This document shows positions 12,338 to 21,722 of a stretch of 64,000 nt of DNA, one piece after another. How positions within the stretch are numbered: the first letter of the stretch is position 1; each line of letters starts with the position of its first letter. The position numbers and the translations under genes are program-made. The notes below the pieces were generated by a model that was not told where the DNA came from, made no database searches, and worked only from the letters and a program-made list of their open reading frames with translations. Origin of the DNA: Calonectria ilicicola (lineage: Eukaryota; Ascomycota; Sordariomycetes; Hypocreales; Nectriaceae); assembly GCA_020809705.1 (NCBI GenBank), contig CP085828.1, forward strand, positions 3,906,001-3,970,000, read 5' to 3'.

Positions 12338-12481
12338 CTAACCCTGTCGATCTTTGAACTCAACCGGATTAAAGACAAGCTTTGGGGATAGCTTGTCCCT
12401 AGCGGCGATGACTGACGTCGGCGCGGCTAGTGCACCTCCGAGAAGGCCTGCGAGAAGCACGATGGCGATGGTGGTCTTCAT
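12338..12481 (-). CDS. Small secreted peptide, 47 aa
   Basis: The frame starts MKTTIAIVLL and continues with a hydrophobic run ending in GGALAAPTS, a textbook signal peptide with a likely cleavage after Ala-Leu-Ala or Ala-Ala. The mature part is only about 27 residues (VIAARDKLSPKLVFNP...), has no Cys and ends in FKDRQG. An AT-rich AATAAAA element lies about 100 nt upstream on the coding strand. The stop codon sits inside GGTTAGT, which is also a good 5' splice site. If an intron starts there and ends at the TTGTAG just before 12270, the tail would become DENWPVTEESVRRR plus stop. Both versions are secreted peptides. The family is unknown; small secreted proteins of fungi are often effectors or cell-surface peptides, but nothing here proves that. 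Confidence 0.6.
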   Translation of the reverse strand: MKTTIAIVLLAGLLGGALAAPTSVIAARDKLSPKLVFNPVEFKDRQG

Positions 12482-12754
12482 ATTGGGATCCAAAGGGTAA
12501 TGTTGCAAAGTGGTCGTCTAGGGGCTGTGGCTGAGTTGAAGAAGCTAATGACACGATCAAGTTGCAGGGTTCAACGGTTTTATTTGTAATCTTTACAATA
12601 CATCAATCCGATCCCATTTACGGTCTCGATCATGCCGTGTGCCAGCGCACCAGGCAAAAGTCCCCCAGTTAAGCGAGGCCCTCGGCTGTCTCATCTCATC
12701 ACACGGCAACAGTACCCAAGACACGAGTGATTTGTTGTTGCTGCTGTTTCTTTT

Positions 12755-13375
12755 TTACAAGGCCGTCACCCGGCGCTCGAAGCGCGGAATCGTCTTGGTG
12801 AAGCGTTTCGGGTCGTCTCGCGCGCCCTCCTTCCAGTACTCATACTCGATCCACGCATTCTCCGGCATCTGCTCCTCCATGGCCGCCATCCACCGGCCCA
12901 GCTCGGGGCTCAGCGCCACGACACCCGTCTCCAGCACGTACCGGTCCCAGAGCTTGACCAGCTCCGCCAGCCGCTCCGGTTCCTGCTCGGCCAGGTTGTA
13001 TAGCTGCCAGCGCTCGGGGCCATTGGGCTTGGGGATGAAGACAATCTTCCAGTCGCCCTTGCGGCATGCTGCGCGGCCGCACGTCTCTCACCCGTTGACA
13101 AAGTCCCGCTCGTGGACGCGGGGTTGGGACCCCCCGAGGAACGGCACCATGGACCGGCCCCGCATGTGAACCACCTCGCGGTCTCGGTAAATCGGTGCCG
13201 GGTGCTTGGCGCCGGCCATGTCGAGCATCGTGGGCGCCAGGTCCATGACGGTGGCGAACTAGTGCGTGATCGAGTTGGGTTCAACGGCACCTACAAAGGA
13301 CATCGGCAGCTTCATCAGGAACGGCACACGAACTCTACCCTCAGTGGTGCAGGCCTTGTCCAGCCTGTTCAGCGC
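12755..13375 (-). pseudogene. Arylsulfatase, decayed C-terminal fragment
   Basis: In one frame the minus strand reads as the C-terminal third of a type I sulfatase: EGRVRVPFLMKLPMSF, FATVMDLAPTMLDMAG, REVVHMRGRSMVPFLGG, CRKGDWKIVFIPKP, RWQLYNL and a typical end. Two in-frame stops break it: TAG at 13259-13261 and TGA at 13088-13090 (the latter where the family usually has Trp). The N-terminal half with the catalytic Cys/Ser-x-Pro-x-Arg motif is absent upstream, where unrelated sequence leads into the F-box gene. An intact relative would release sulfate from sulfate esters. This copy cannot encode an active enzyme. Confidence 0.85.
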
Positions 13376-13775
13376 AACCTATCCTCCTTTTATCTTCCAA
13401 TTAGGCGGGCGCTAAGTTAGTAAGGCGCAGTATGAGCTATTATTTGTCCCGTACATTATGCGTGGCGAAGGTGTAGTCTCCATTGGAATTTGGTGGAGAA
13501 TTTGGTGTAACAAGAAGTGAGTGAGGAAAATGGCCAGGGGTAATGATGAAGCGATAATTAAAAAATAAATCCTACTTGAACTCTTATAGTGACTAGAGAA
13601 AAGGCCTTCGTAATATTTTTCTAATTCTAACTGGACCAAAATAACGTTGAACCTGAGGTGAATGGGGTGGAGCCATAAGGGCCCATGAATCTCAGCTATT
13701 CGCCACTAGACCGAAAATGAATCAGCAATCATTATATCTTCCTCTGATCCAGATACTCGATGTCAAGGAAAGTAT
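13376..13775. other. Spacer between the sulfatase relic and the F-box gene
   Basis: About 400 AT-richer bases with no domain-bearing frame. A 75-codon open frame at 13412-13639 (-) contains one hydrophobic segment but has no supporting context. Confidence 0.4.
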
Positions 13776-15067
13776 CTACTCCAATGTGAGAGGAAAGCCG
13801 TGAACAACGTCGCTTCCAATCGTCTCAATTTCGACCAGCATAGGCATCCCAGCCTCCTCCCGACGTCCTCGAACAATTTTCGGGTAACGACGGATAATGC
13901 ATATCTCCCTAAGTCCTGGTACTTTCCTGCCAATACGTCTGGCCAGTCTGATATACCACCGGTCCACCTGCTCATCCTCAATGTCTGGCAGGTGTTCATC
14001 GAAACCTGGACGCGGCTGAATCAGTCTTGGGCTGACCACGTCTTCATACAAATGGAAGGCGAATCGAGTCAAGTAAGGAAAACGGTTGAGCTCTTCAGTC
14101 ATATCCTTGACTGAAAATCTCTTTTAAATAAATGGTTAGTATTCTTGGGCATGAGATACAATTTTGCGGCAAATTCGGGAGGGGAGTGCTCACAAAAGCT
14201 TCAACTAAGCTGAGATCTGGTATGTCTACAGCAAGTGGAAGGGTCGACTCCGAAATTACCAACCAACTAAGATCACGGAACCTCTTCCGTATTTTCTCCA
14301 CTACTGAGGGGGAGATAGACCGAATGGCCTGGTGAAGCCCCATATAATCGGGGTTCTCATCATTCTGATCAACAACGAGACGAAGTTTCTTGAGCTGCGG
14401 GTGGTGCGTAGCGGCAGCTTCGAATGCAGCCGAAGAAGTTCCAACGTTGATGTGAAGTGTTTGGAGAGTTCCAGGGACAGTGTTGCTGATTGCCGCAGAA
14501 ATAAGCATATCGGTTGCAAATATCCTGATGTTTTGAACCTTCCACTCAAATCCCGCTGCTACCCGGTTTGTGAAATCTTTAGATTGGGCATCAGAAAGCG
14601 CTTTCAACTGCAAATGGAGAGTGTGTAGATTTGGCATTTGCATGATTGCCATCAAGATTCGGCTGACAAGCGGACCATGTGTGAAGTCTTCGCTGAGGAC
14701 AGCATCCCATTGCAAATCCCTAGAAAGCTGTCCCTCATTCGATTCCATGACTTCGATGCTGGCAATTCTTCAATTCGTTAGCCAATAAATACAAAACGGC
14801 TGCAAGGCATCATTACTTCATGGCTTTGCGAACACAAATCATGGCAGGATCACTTCTGCCATGAACAAATGCTCTGAGGGCATGCGACAAAGGAAGTTGT
14901 GTCGCTTTGAATTGGACGGCAGTGAATTTACTCCTCAAAAAAAGTTCTCGACACATCTTTGAGGCTCTTACGATAGAATCCAAGCTTGCCCTATCGCAAA
15001 ATGAACCGATATGCTCGATAATTTCAGCCGGCAACCTCACTATAATTGGTGGGTCCGAATCTTTCAT
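13776..15067 (-). CDS. F-box protein, 389 aa
   Basis: Three exons: 14817-15067, 14194-14767 and 13776-14120. The introns are 49 nt (GTAATG...AAG, branch GCTAACG) and 73 nt (GTGAGC...AAG, branch ACTAACC), and the frame is continuous. Residues about 7-50 form an F-box: IVRLPAEIIEHIGSF, then a helix with RASKMCRELF. The rest has scattered leucine-rich helices (for example MPNLHTLHLQL and LQTLHINVG) as in fungal F-box proteins with irregular LRR-like C-termini. Such proteins recruit substrates to SCF ubiquitin ligases through Skp1. The substrate cannot be read from the sequence. The 3' neighbour is the sulfatase relic. Confidence 0.85.
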
Positions 15068-15480
15068 GATGAATAGCTCATCGAGCGCGTGCCTTGGAAG
15101 TCGAAGAGAGCCGTATGCAGATAAACCGAATCGGTGATGGTTGAGTTGAAATGTTGGAAGAAAGTTGGAAGAAAGCTAGAAATAAAGAAACAGAGTTGCA
15201 AAGAAAACAAAAGGCGAGCAAACAATTGAGGTAAATGCCCTAAAATACATGTAAATAATACTAATTAGTAGGCAAAAACCTAAACCATAGCCACCAGAAG
15301 AGTCGCTTATGATTCACTGTTAGGGGCAATTTGTCCAGAAATCAACCCTCCCTCTGTAAATTCCTTGAACTCATCTCCAAAGATAATATTTATTTCTCTT
15401 AATACATCACGAAACATGCTTGGCGAATTATTGCTCCTATCTCCGGTTTAATCTCTCTCTTCCATCGTCATTCTCGATCT
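15068..15480. other. Promoter-side intergenic region of the F-box gene
   Basis: AT-rich sequence directly upstream of the F-box start. No gene, RNA or repeat is visible. Confidence 0.5.
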
Positions 15481-16130
15481 CATTGCGAAACCCCCCCCTG
15501 GAGTAGAATGGCTCAGAAAACTGGGTTTTAAATCCGTTTTAGAGTTCAGAAAATTAGCCAGAGAGGTTTCGAGAGAAAAAGTGTCTCGGCGACTTGTAGA
15601 AGCGGAAGCGCGATACCAGGCGAGAATTTCCCAGGCGCGTGCTAGCGTAAGGACTACCCTACGCTTTTAACGCGAGGCTGTAACTGATGCAGATCAGCGA
15701 CGAGTCGCTGTTATAAATAGACCAAATTGATTAGTATTGAATCTAGCCTTTGTTTCAAAGGACGCCTGCTCTTGCGAGAAGGAAACAGTAGATATTGCCG
15801 TGAGGCTAAGAACAGTGAGATGCAGACAGTGAGTAGCTAACCGGCCAGAGCCTTAACACAAACAAATACACACAAATACATACTCTCCCCACTAACCCAA
15901 GAAAGATAGCCTCAGATAACTTACACACTAGGGTGACGAAGCTCCATTAGCTTCAGCAACAAGAGGACATTGATCCTAAGATATACAGGGAACTAAGCCA
16001 CACAATCGAGAAGCTTCTTTCTAAAAAGAGAAATAGAAGCCGCCTGCCCAAGCTTTCAATCAACACCCAACGCTTCCTTAGGGATGCAGAGAGAAATATA
16101 GTGGAGGAGGGTATATTTTCGGGGCAATGA
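15481..16130 (+). pseudogene. Degraded coding pieces of unknown origin
   Basis: One frame from about 15490 reads GVEWLRKLGFKSVLEF, then a long Arg/Ala/Glu-rich helix (EAEARYQARISQARAS). A TAA near 15670 interrupts it, and after the stop it continues REAVTDADQRRVAV before a second stop. A second piece ending at about 16130 reads IYRELSHTIEKLLSKK and RFLRDAERNIVEEG. The helical, charged style resembles C-terminal regions of fungal transposon proteins, and a MITE lies 460 bp away, but I cannot name the family. No intact reading frame spans the pieces. Confidence 0.35.
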
Positions 16131-16495
16131 ACAGCAGTTTATCCTCATGCCAAGGAGGGAATAGACCAAATTATGAGATTTCCTCGTGTAGTGAGGGTAA
16201 GAGCATCGACAGCGATGGCCATGGCGCCGAAAACGATGATAAGACTGGCCAAGATGACGATATGGACCAAAGTCTAACAGAGGAGGAAGATGAAGACTTG
16301 GAAGAAGACTCGACTGACGGTGACGATGAAATGGAGCCGGAGCTTAAAGCTTTCATCGACTTTGATGACGCGACAAGCGAAGACACGGATAACGGCACAT
16401 ACGAAGAGGAGGATGACAGCTTGGATGAGAACTCAGCGGATGGCGATGATGTATCAGCCAACAATGACAAAGGCATTTGTGCAAGTCGGCAATAA
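16127..16495 (+). CDS. Acidic open reading frame, 122 aa, doubtful
   Basis: An ATG-started frame of 122 residues is dominated by Asp and Glu (for example TEEEDEDLEEDSTDGDDE), with Ser and Thr between. It overlaps by a few bases the end of the degraded piece at 15481-16130 in another frame. Acidic low-complexity frames arise easily from GA-rich DNA, so this may be the tail of the decayed element rather than a gene. No domain is visible. Confidence 0.25.
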   Translation: MNSSLSSCQGGNRPNYEISSCSEGKSIDSDGHGAENDDKTGQDDDMDQSLTEEEDEDLEEDSTDGDDEMEPELKAFIDFDDATSEDTDNGTYEEEDDSLDENSADGDDVSANNDKGICASRQ

Positions 16496-16596
16496 AACAC
16501 TCTCAATCACGTTAATCTTCAGGTAAAATACTTCGTTCTACTAATTATGTCATGACCTGCATCCTAAGCACTTGGGGCTATCGCAAAATGAGCACA

Positions 16597-16792
16597 GTAC
16601 ACCCCTCGAAATATTGTCCCTCTGACTCAAGCATCATAACCCAACTGCTCTAAGTATTAGTTTGATGGCTGCAAGAATAAATAAATAAATAATACATTTA
16701 AATTATTTATTTATTATTTATTTTTGTATTCTCATTTTAGAAATATTGGCAAGAAGAAGTAGAGCTCGTGCAATCTTTCAAGGATTGTATGG
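16597..16792. mobile_element. Diverged mariner-type MITE, about 200 bp
   Basis: The right end reads CAATCTTTCAAGGATTGTAT. The left end (GTACACCCCTCGAAATATTG) is an imperfect inverse of it. Both match the terminal repeats of the better-preserved copy at 39540-39777. The middle (about 16676-16725) is a near-palindromic run of TTTA/AAAT, as in the other copy. TA dinucleotides sit at the ends. The ends are more diverged here, so this copy is older. Confidence 0.65.
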
Positions 16793-17067
16793 ATTCATCT
16801 TGTCAGTGGGGTTGCTTGCCCCTCTTCATCGTCAGTCAGTCACGAAGCCAGCCAGCATCAATCGAAAATCCACTAAAAGATGACAGACAGGTAGGAGAGG
16901 GAGGGGCTTGGTATTTTCCATCGGTGCCTTCTCTTTGAGCGAACCGTATGTTCTCTATGCATCATTGCTCCTCTCATACCACACACACACACATAGGCAA
17001 AAAGTTGTTGGCCTGATTCACTAACTATGTCAGCGCTGTCAGAGAACAGGAGCAAAAAAGAAGCAAG

Positions 17068-17160
17068 TGCGGTTTGTGTGGATCGAACACACGACCTTCA
17101 GATATCGGATTCCCGAAGTTTGACTTCAGTCTGACGCTCTCCCAACTGAGCTAAACCCGC
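17068..17160 (-). tRNA. tRNA-Phe (GAA) with intron
   Basis: The minus strand gives a complete tRNA: D-arm with TAGCTCAGTTGGGAGAGC, anticodon stem TCAGA/TCTGA with GAA anticodon, T-arm GTGTG-TTCGATC-CACAC, and an acceptor stem starting GCGG. A 20-nt intron lies at the standard place, one base 3' of the anticodon. The acceptor stem has one G-A mismatch at pair 5. Discriminator base A is at 17068. Confidence 0.95.
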
Positions 17161-18654
17161 GCTGTTGGGATATGTGATGTAATTTTGGTTCATGAAGCCC
17201 ACTTGCGTGGGTGGGTGTGAGTGGGGGAGGGCATGGTGGGGTACTTCCTCCGTGTGGGGATTGTGGTTGACTACCCTATACCGTCGTTGCGGAGTCAATC
17301 TTTGCAGCAAGAGAATACGAGCAATATCTTGACAAATGGCCAGAGCTGATTCTGCTGTATACAAATTGAGGAGCTTAACTCATAATTCAGGTTATTTCGA
17401 GACGTCGAGTGCCGGTAGCGCTGTCAGCTAATTTAATGCCAGGCCTACGCTAGACCAGGCACCGATATTTTCCAAAATCTGACGTGTGGTGGCATTCAGC
17501 GCGCGACGCGATCTATTTAGGGCTCGTTTTTGAAGGTTGAGGTTACAGCAGAGCTGGATACAGTAATTGGCAACATGTCCTCTTGATGTTACATGTGTTT
17601 GGATAGCATTGGAGCAAGCAGACATCGTCTGATGCCTAGCAGCAAGCTCTTAGCTGTTGTCTGGATAGCTTTGACCAATCAACTTTGTCCCATTCCAGCC
17701 CCCGTTTGGCTTTTTCCCGATCCATGGTGGTACAGCGAGCACGGACTTCTGTTTTGTTTTTTCTTTTCCACCTTGCGTTTGCCTTGGCGTGTGCCGGCTC
17801 TTCATATTGGCCTTTGGTCATGCTAGTGGGAGGCATCCACAGGTGGGCGCGGGGGGGCGCAGGGCAGAGTGCGAGACAGGACAGCCCTGGCTAGGCGCTA
17901 AAGGACTTGCGGGGTCACTCATTATGTAGGCCTCTGCTTCGAGTCCTGCAGGACGTCGTCGGTAGCGGGGCCTGTCCCCCAAGCGATCGGCGGCAGGGTG
18001 TCAACCACTACAGGATGGTGCAGATGGTGCAGGAGAGGCGAGTGGTGGCCGCAGGATGATTTCATTATGAGGTGTCTTTTTTTTCTCCCTGGTATCTGTC
18101 TTGATTCATGGGTTAGAAATGTGGGAGCACATCGAGGCATCATGACAATGCAGCCAGGGATTCTGCCTCGCGGTGCCCGTTGCAACAATAGCGCGCCACT
18201 TGGACAAACCTACCCTTGGGCAGGGCACAGCGGATTAGATGAGCATCGAGGCCCAGTCTGTGCGAACCATTCCCGCAGCACACGTCCTGGGCCAACCTGT
18301 TGCCTCATTGACTCACCCGCCGAGGCTGCCAGGAGGCTACCAGGAGACACCAGGTGCTGCTGGTGGACCATGCATGGCCATGGCTAACCAATTCTGTGCC
18401 CTGTATCATTCCGCGCGTAGGCTGCCACTGGCATACAAAAATGCTGCCCACCCCCCTCCAACCAACGAGGCGCAAAACTTCAAGCCCTTAGAGCCAATTC
18501 CTTGCTCATCTTTTCTGCACTTGCCCATTGCAGAGCACATTTATTACTGGGGGATGCTGCTTGTCTGATTCTACTCATTCTTCCTTATCCATCCATCATT
18601 CTTTTTGCGCCGCCTTATCTCGCCATTCCCATATACTTACCCGTGTGTAAGCAG
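17161..18654. other. Intergenic region upstream of the AAA ATPase gene
   Basis: No supportable gene. Open frames on both strands overlap each other and lack domains. The right end is a pyrimidine-rich promoter region. Confidence 0.5.
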
Positions 18655-18661
18655 TATATAA
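18655..18661 (+). promoter_or_regulatory. TATA box of the AAA ATPase gene
   Basis: TATATAA lies 35 nt before the ATG at 18690 and is followed by a pyrimidine-rich stretch. A TATA box normally sets the start of transcription about 30 nt downstream in filamentous fungi, which would place it at or just before this ATG. Confidence 0.5.
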
Positions 18662-18689
18662 GGTATTTCTCCCACCATCTACCGCCAAC

Positions 18690-20939
18690 ATGGGACTCGG
18701 CGATCTGTCAGACATGGGCCGCGAGGAGGTGTCTGATTTCATGTGGAAATGGCGGTGCAAGCTGCTCAAATCGTCCGACTCGTCTGCGCTCAAGAAGCCG
18801 CTGGATCTCGACTCATCCACGTCCGAGGAGGAGGCCAAGGTAGTGGTGCCAGCCAAGGACCCGACTTTCGGTGTCGACACAACCATCAAGACGCTCTACG
18901 AGGGTCGCAATTCGAACGCCAACCACTTTGATTGGGTAGACTATCCGCCCAAGCAGCTGTCTAAATCGGCTGCGCGCGCCCAGGACCGTGTGGCCATCAA
19001 AGTCTACAAGATCAAGGACCGCGAGAAGTCTTGTGTTGGCGGCCGCTTCCCGCTGTGCTACCATAAGCTTGAGATCCAGAACCCAACGTTGGTGGCGGCT
19101 CTCGAGCCTATACTGAAGAAGGAGAACATCTACCTCGACATCCACGACACGGCTGACTTCCAAGAGCCCTTCCGCGGCCTGTGGTTCTGCCACGATGAGA
19201 TCAAGGACCTATACCGCGAGACGCCCGCCACCAGCAACCTCAAAGGTTACCTGCAGCTGTTCCTGCGCCTACTAGATGACATGTTTGGTGACATGCGCAC
19301 CAAGCGTCGCCATCTACTCTCGGGAGGCCTCATTGACTTCAAGACGGCCTGGACCCTTTTCCCACGAGGGTCTACCGTTTACAGCTACGGCCTCAACTCC
19401 GAGTTCATCTGCAAGGTCGAGGACACCGAGTATGTCAAGAAGACCGAAGGTGAGTTCCTTGCTATCAAGGCACGCATCATGACCTTCAACGGCGAGGACT
19501 TTGTGTGGCAGGACAAGACGCTGTCCATCCCGCGCTTCTCGGGCAACAAGCCCATCCGCGAGATGCGCCACTACCCATTCGATAGGCACCCAGACAGGGA
19601 CACTATCATGAAGCGCCTCGTGGCTCGTGGTAAGAAGGTGCTGGATATGCAAGGCCTGAAATACAGCTGCTACAACGGCCTGGCCCTGCACAGCGGCGAG
19701 AATGGCATCGAGAAACACAACGTCGAGGGCCGCGTGCTCGTCGACGTCGTCGGTTACAACAAATACCATCTGGCCCTGGGCAAGCGCGAGAACAAGGACC
19801 CAGAAACATCGCGGAATCAAGTGCGCCGCACGCGAAGGCGGGTTATGGAGGAGCAGATGCAGGACGACAATCACAACCAGGATGAAGACGAAGAGTCCAA
19901 GGCACCCAAGACGCAGCAAAAGAGGCTGAGCGAGAAGCAGCAGCAGCTCAACAAGGAGGACATGATGGAAGAACCCGAGGAACTGGGCTTTATGTGTGAG
20001 ATGATTGGGGGTTATGCGCTGAAGAACAAGCTTTGGGGTAAGTCTTCTTTTCGCTGATGCAAAGCCACGCTTTACTTACCAATATTTCTAGTCCAATTCT
20101 ACGTCGAAGACATTGAACCCATGATCTGGAACGACCAGGCATTCTCCCACCTCGTCTACGACGAGCAGCAAAAGGACCTCGTCCTCTCCTTTGTTGAGAA
20201 CCACCGTCTCTCTAAAGGCGACTCGTCAGCCATGGACGACGTCATCGTCGGCAAGGGCCAGGGCCTCATCATCCTGCTGTCCGGACCCCCAGGTACTGGC
20301 AAGACGCTCACGGCTGAGGCCGTTGCGGACCGTACACACCGCCCGCTCTTTTACCTACAGGCTGAGGACCTGGGAATCAGCGCGGCGACGCTTGGTGCCA
20401 ACATCAAGCGCGTCTTTGAGATGGCAACTGAATGGAACGCCGTGGTGCTGCTGGACGAGGCTGACGTCTTCATGGCTGAGCGTAACCCCAACGACATCCA
20501 CCGCAACGAGCTCGTCAGTATCTTTCTGCGTGAACTCGAGTACTTCCGCGGCATCATCTTCCTGACCACCAACCTGTACCACACCATCGACACGGCCTTC
20601 CGCAGCCGTGTGAGTCTGCACCTTCTCTTCTCCGCCCTGACCCGCGAGGCCCGCGAGAGCATCTGGCGCAAGTTCCTGCACCGGCTGCCCGAGATCAAGG
20701 CCAAAGATGTCGCTGTGCAGGAGGAGACGGCCGACAAGCCCATCGACGACGAGGACATTGCCGAGCTAGCGCTGTGGCAGCTCAACGGCCGTGAGATAAA
20801 AAACGCCGTCAAGATGGTGCGCAGCTGGTGTGACCACAAGGGCTATGCCATGACGCTGTCACGGTTGGAGAACGGCATCAAGGTGACAAGCCCGCATGCA
20901 TCAAAGGACGGGGATGTAGACAAGGACTTGTATGAGTGA
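18690..20939 (+). CDS. AAA+ ATPase with N-terminal DUF7025-like region, 731 aa
   Basis: Two exons, 18690-20037 and 20092-20939, are joined across a 54-nt intron (GTAAGT...CTAG). The N-terminal 450 residues include a region like fungal DUF7025 (around FKTAWTLFPRGSTVYSYG) and a charged, Gln/Glu-rich linker near residues 380-430. The C-terminal half is an AAA domain: Walker A GPPGTGKT at 514-521, Walker B VVLLDEAD ending at 574, sensor-1 region IIFLTTN and an Arg-finger-like FRSRV. The lid carries LNGREIKNAV. This layout is common in ascomycetes, often in many copies per genome, and is usually annotated only as AAA family ATPase. ATP-driven remodelling is inferred and the substrate is unknown. 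Met9 is an alternative start given the close TATA box. The gene is convergent with the Clr5-ankyrin gene. Confidence 0.9.
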
Positions 20940-21206
20940 TTTTGCGCAAGTGTGTGCTGGAGGCGAGGCGAGTGATACCACATTGACATTAGGCATGTTT
21001 TAGTTTTATTTTGTTTTAAGCGTGTTCTTTCAAGAGGGATAGTGAAGAAAAGGGCTTGTGATGATATCTTAATAAAATTCTATATATGGTAAAAAAAAAC
21101 CCCCAAAAAAAGGAAAACCGAGCTGGTCTTTTTCCCATGACCAATTTCATTATTTATTCATTCCTCCATAACAAGGAAAGCCTTCTTTTAACTTGATTCA
21201 AAATAT

Positions 21207-21722
21207 TTACACATCAATCTCATTGAAAATACTAAAGTCCTCTGGAGTCCAGGCGCAATAATCTTGGAGCAATTTAGCTGCTGCAAAATGGCATTCCGTC
21301 TCTGCAAACTTAACTGCCCGTAGATACTGGTATCGATATTCTCTATCAACTTTGGTGCCCGATTCAAGAAGAAGGTGAATTAGATCAATATGACCATGTT
21401 CAGCAGCCCCTTCTAACGCAGTCCTGTCCTCGTCACTTTCGGACGGGGTATTGCAGTCAGCTCCGTACTCGATTAGCAGCTTTGCAATCCCAAAAGAACC
21501 AGCCACTGCAGCTTCTTCCAATGGGGTCATGCACCATTTGCTCCTATGAGGGTGGTTTATTTTTACTCCTGATTCGATTAAAAGCTTGACCATTTTTATA
21601 TCGTCAGCCCTCGAGGCAGCAGGTAAAAGATCAAAGTGTAAAAATGATTCAATGCCATATCTTTCAAGTAGAAACCGAAACACAGTGTTCCAACATAACT
21701 CAATTGCCGAAATAAGGATTCT
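21207..21722 (-). pseudogene. Ankyrin-repeat tail left behind a premature stop
   Basis: These 171 codons continue in the same frame directly after the TAA that ends the Clr5-ankyrin coding sequence. They contain clear ankyrin units, for example DDIKMVKLLIESGVKI, TPLEEAAVAGSFGIAKLL and TALEGAAEHGHIDLIHLL. The natural end is a stop at 21207. The frame is free of further damage, so the interruption is recent or bypassed. A 66-nt intron from the GTAAAG that includes the stop to an AAAG acceptor would restore the frame, but it lacks a good branch site and would remove part of an ankyrin helix. Confidence 0.8.

Noticed and set aside
19314..19919. 201-codon minus-strand frame
   Set aside because: Antisense to the AAA ATPase gene, with hydrophobic residues from complementary codons only.
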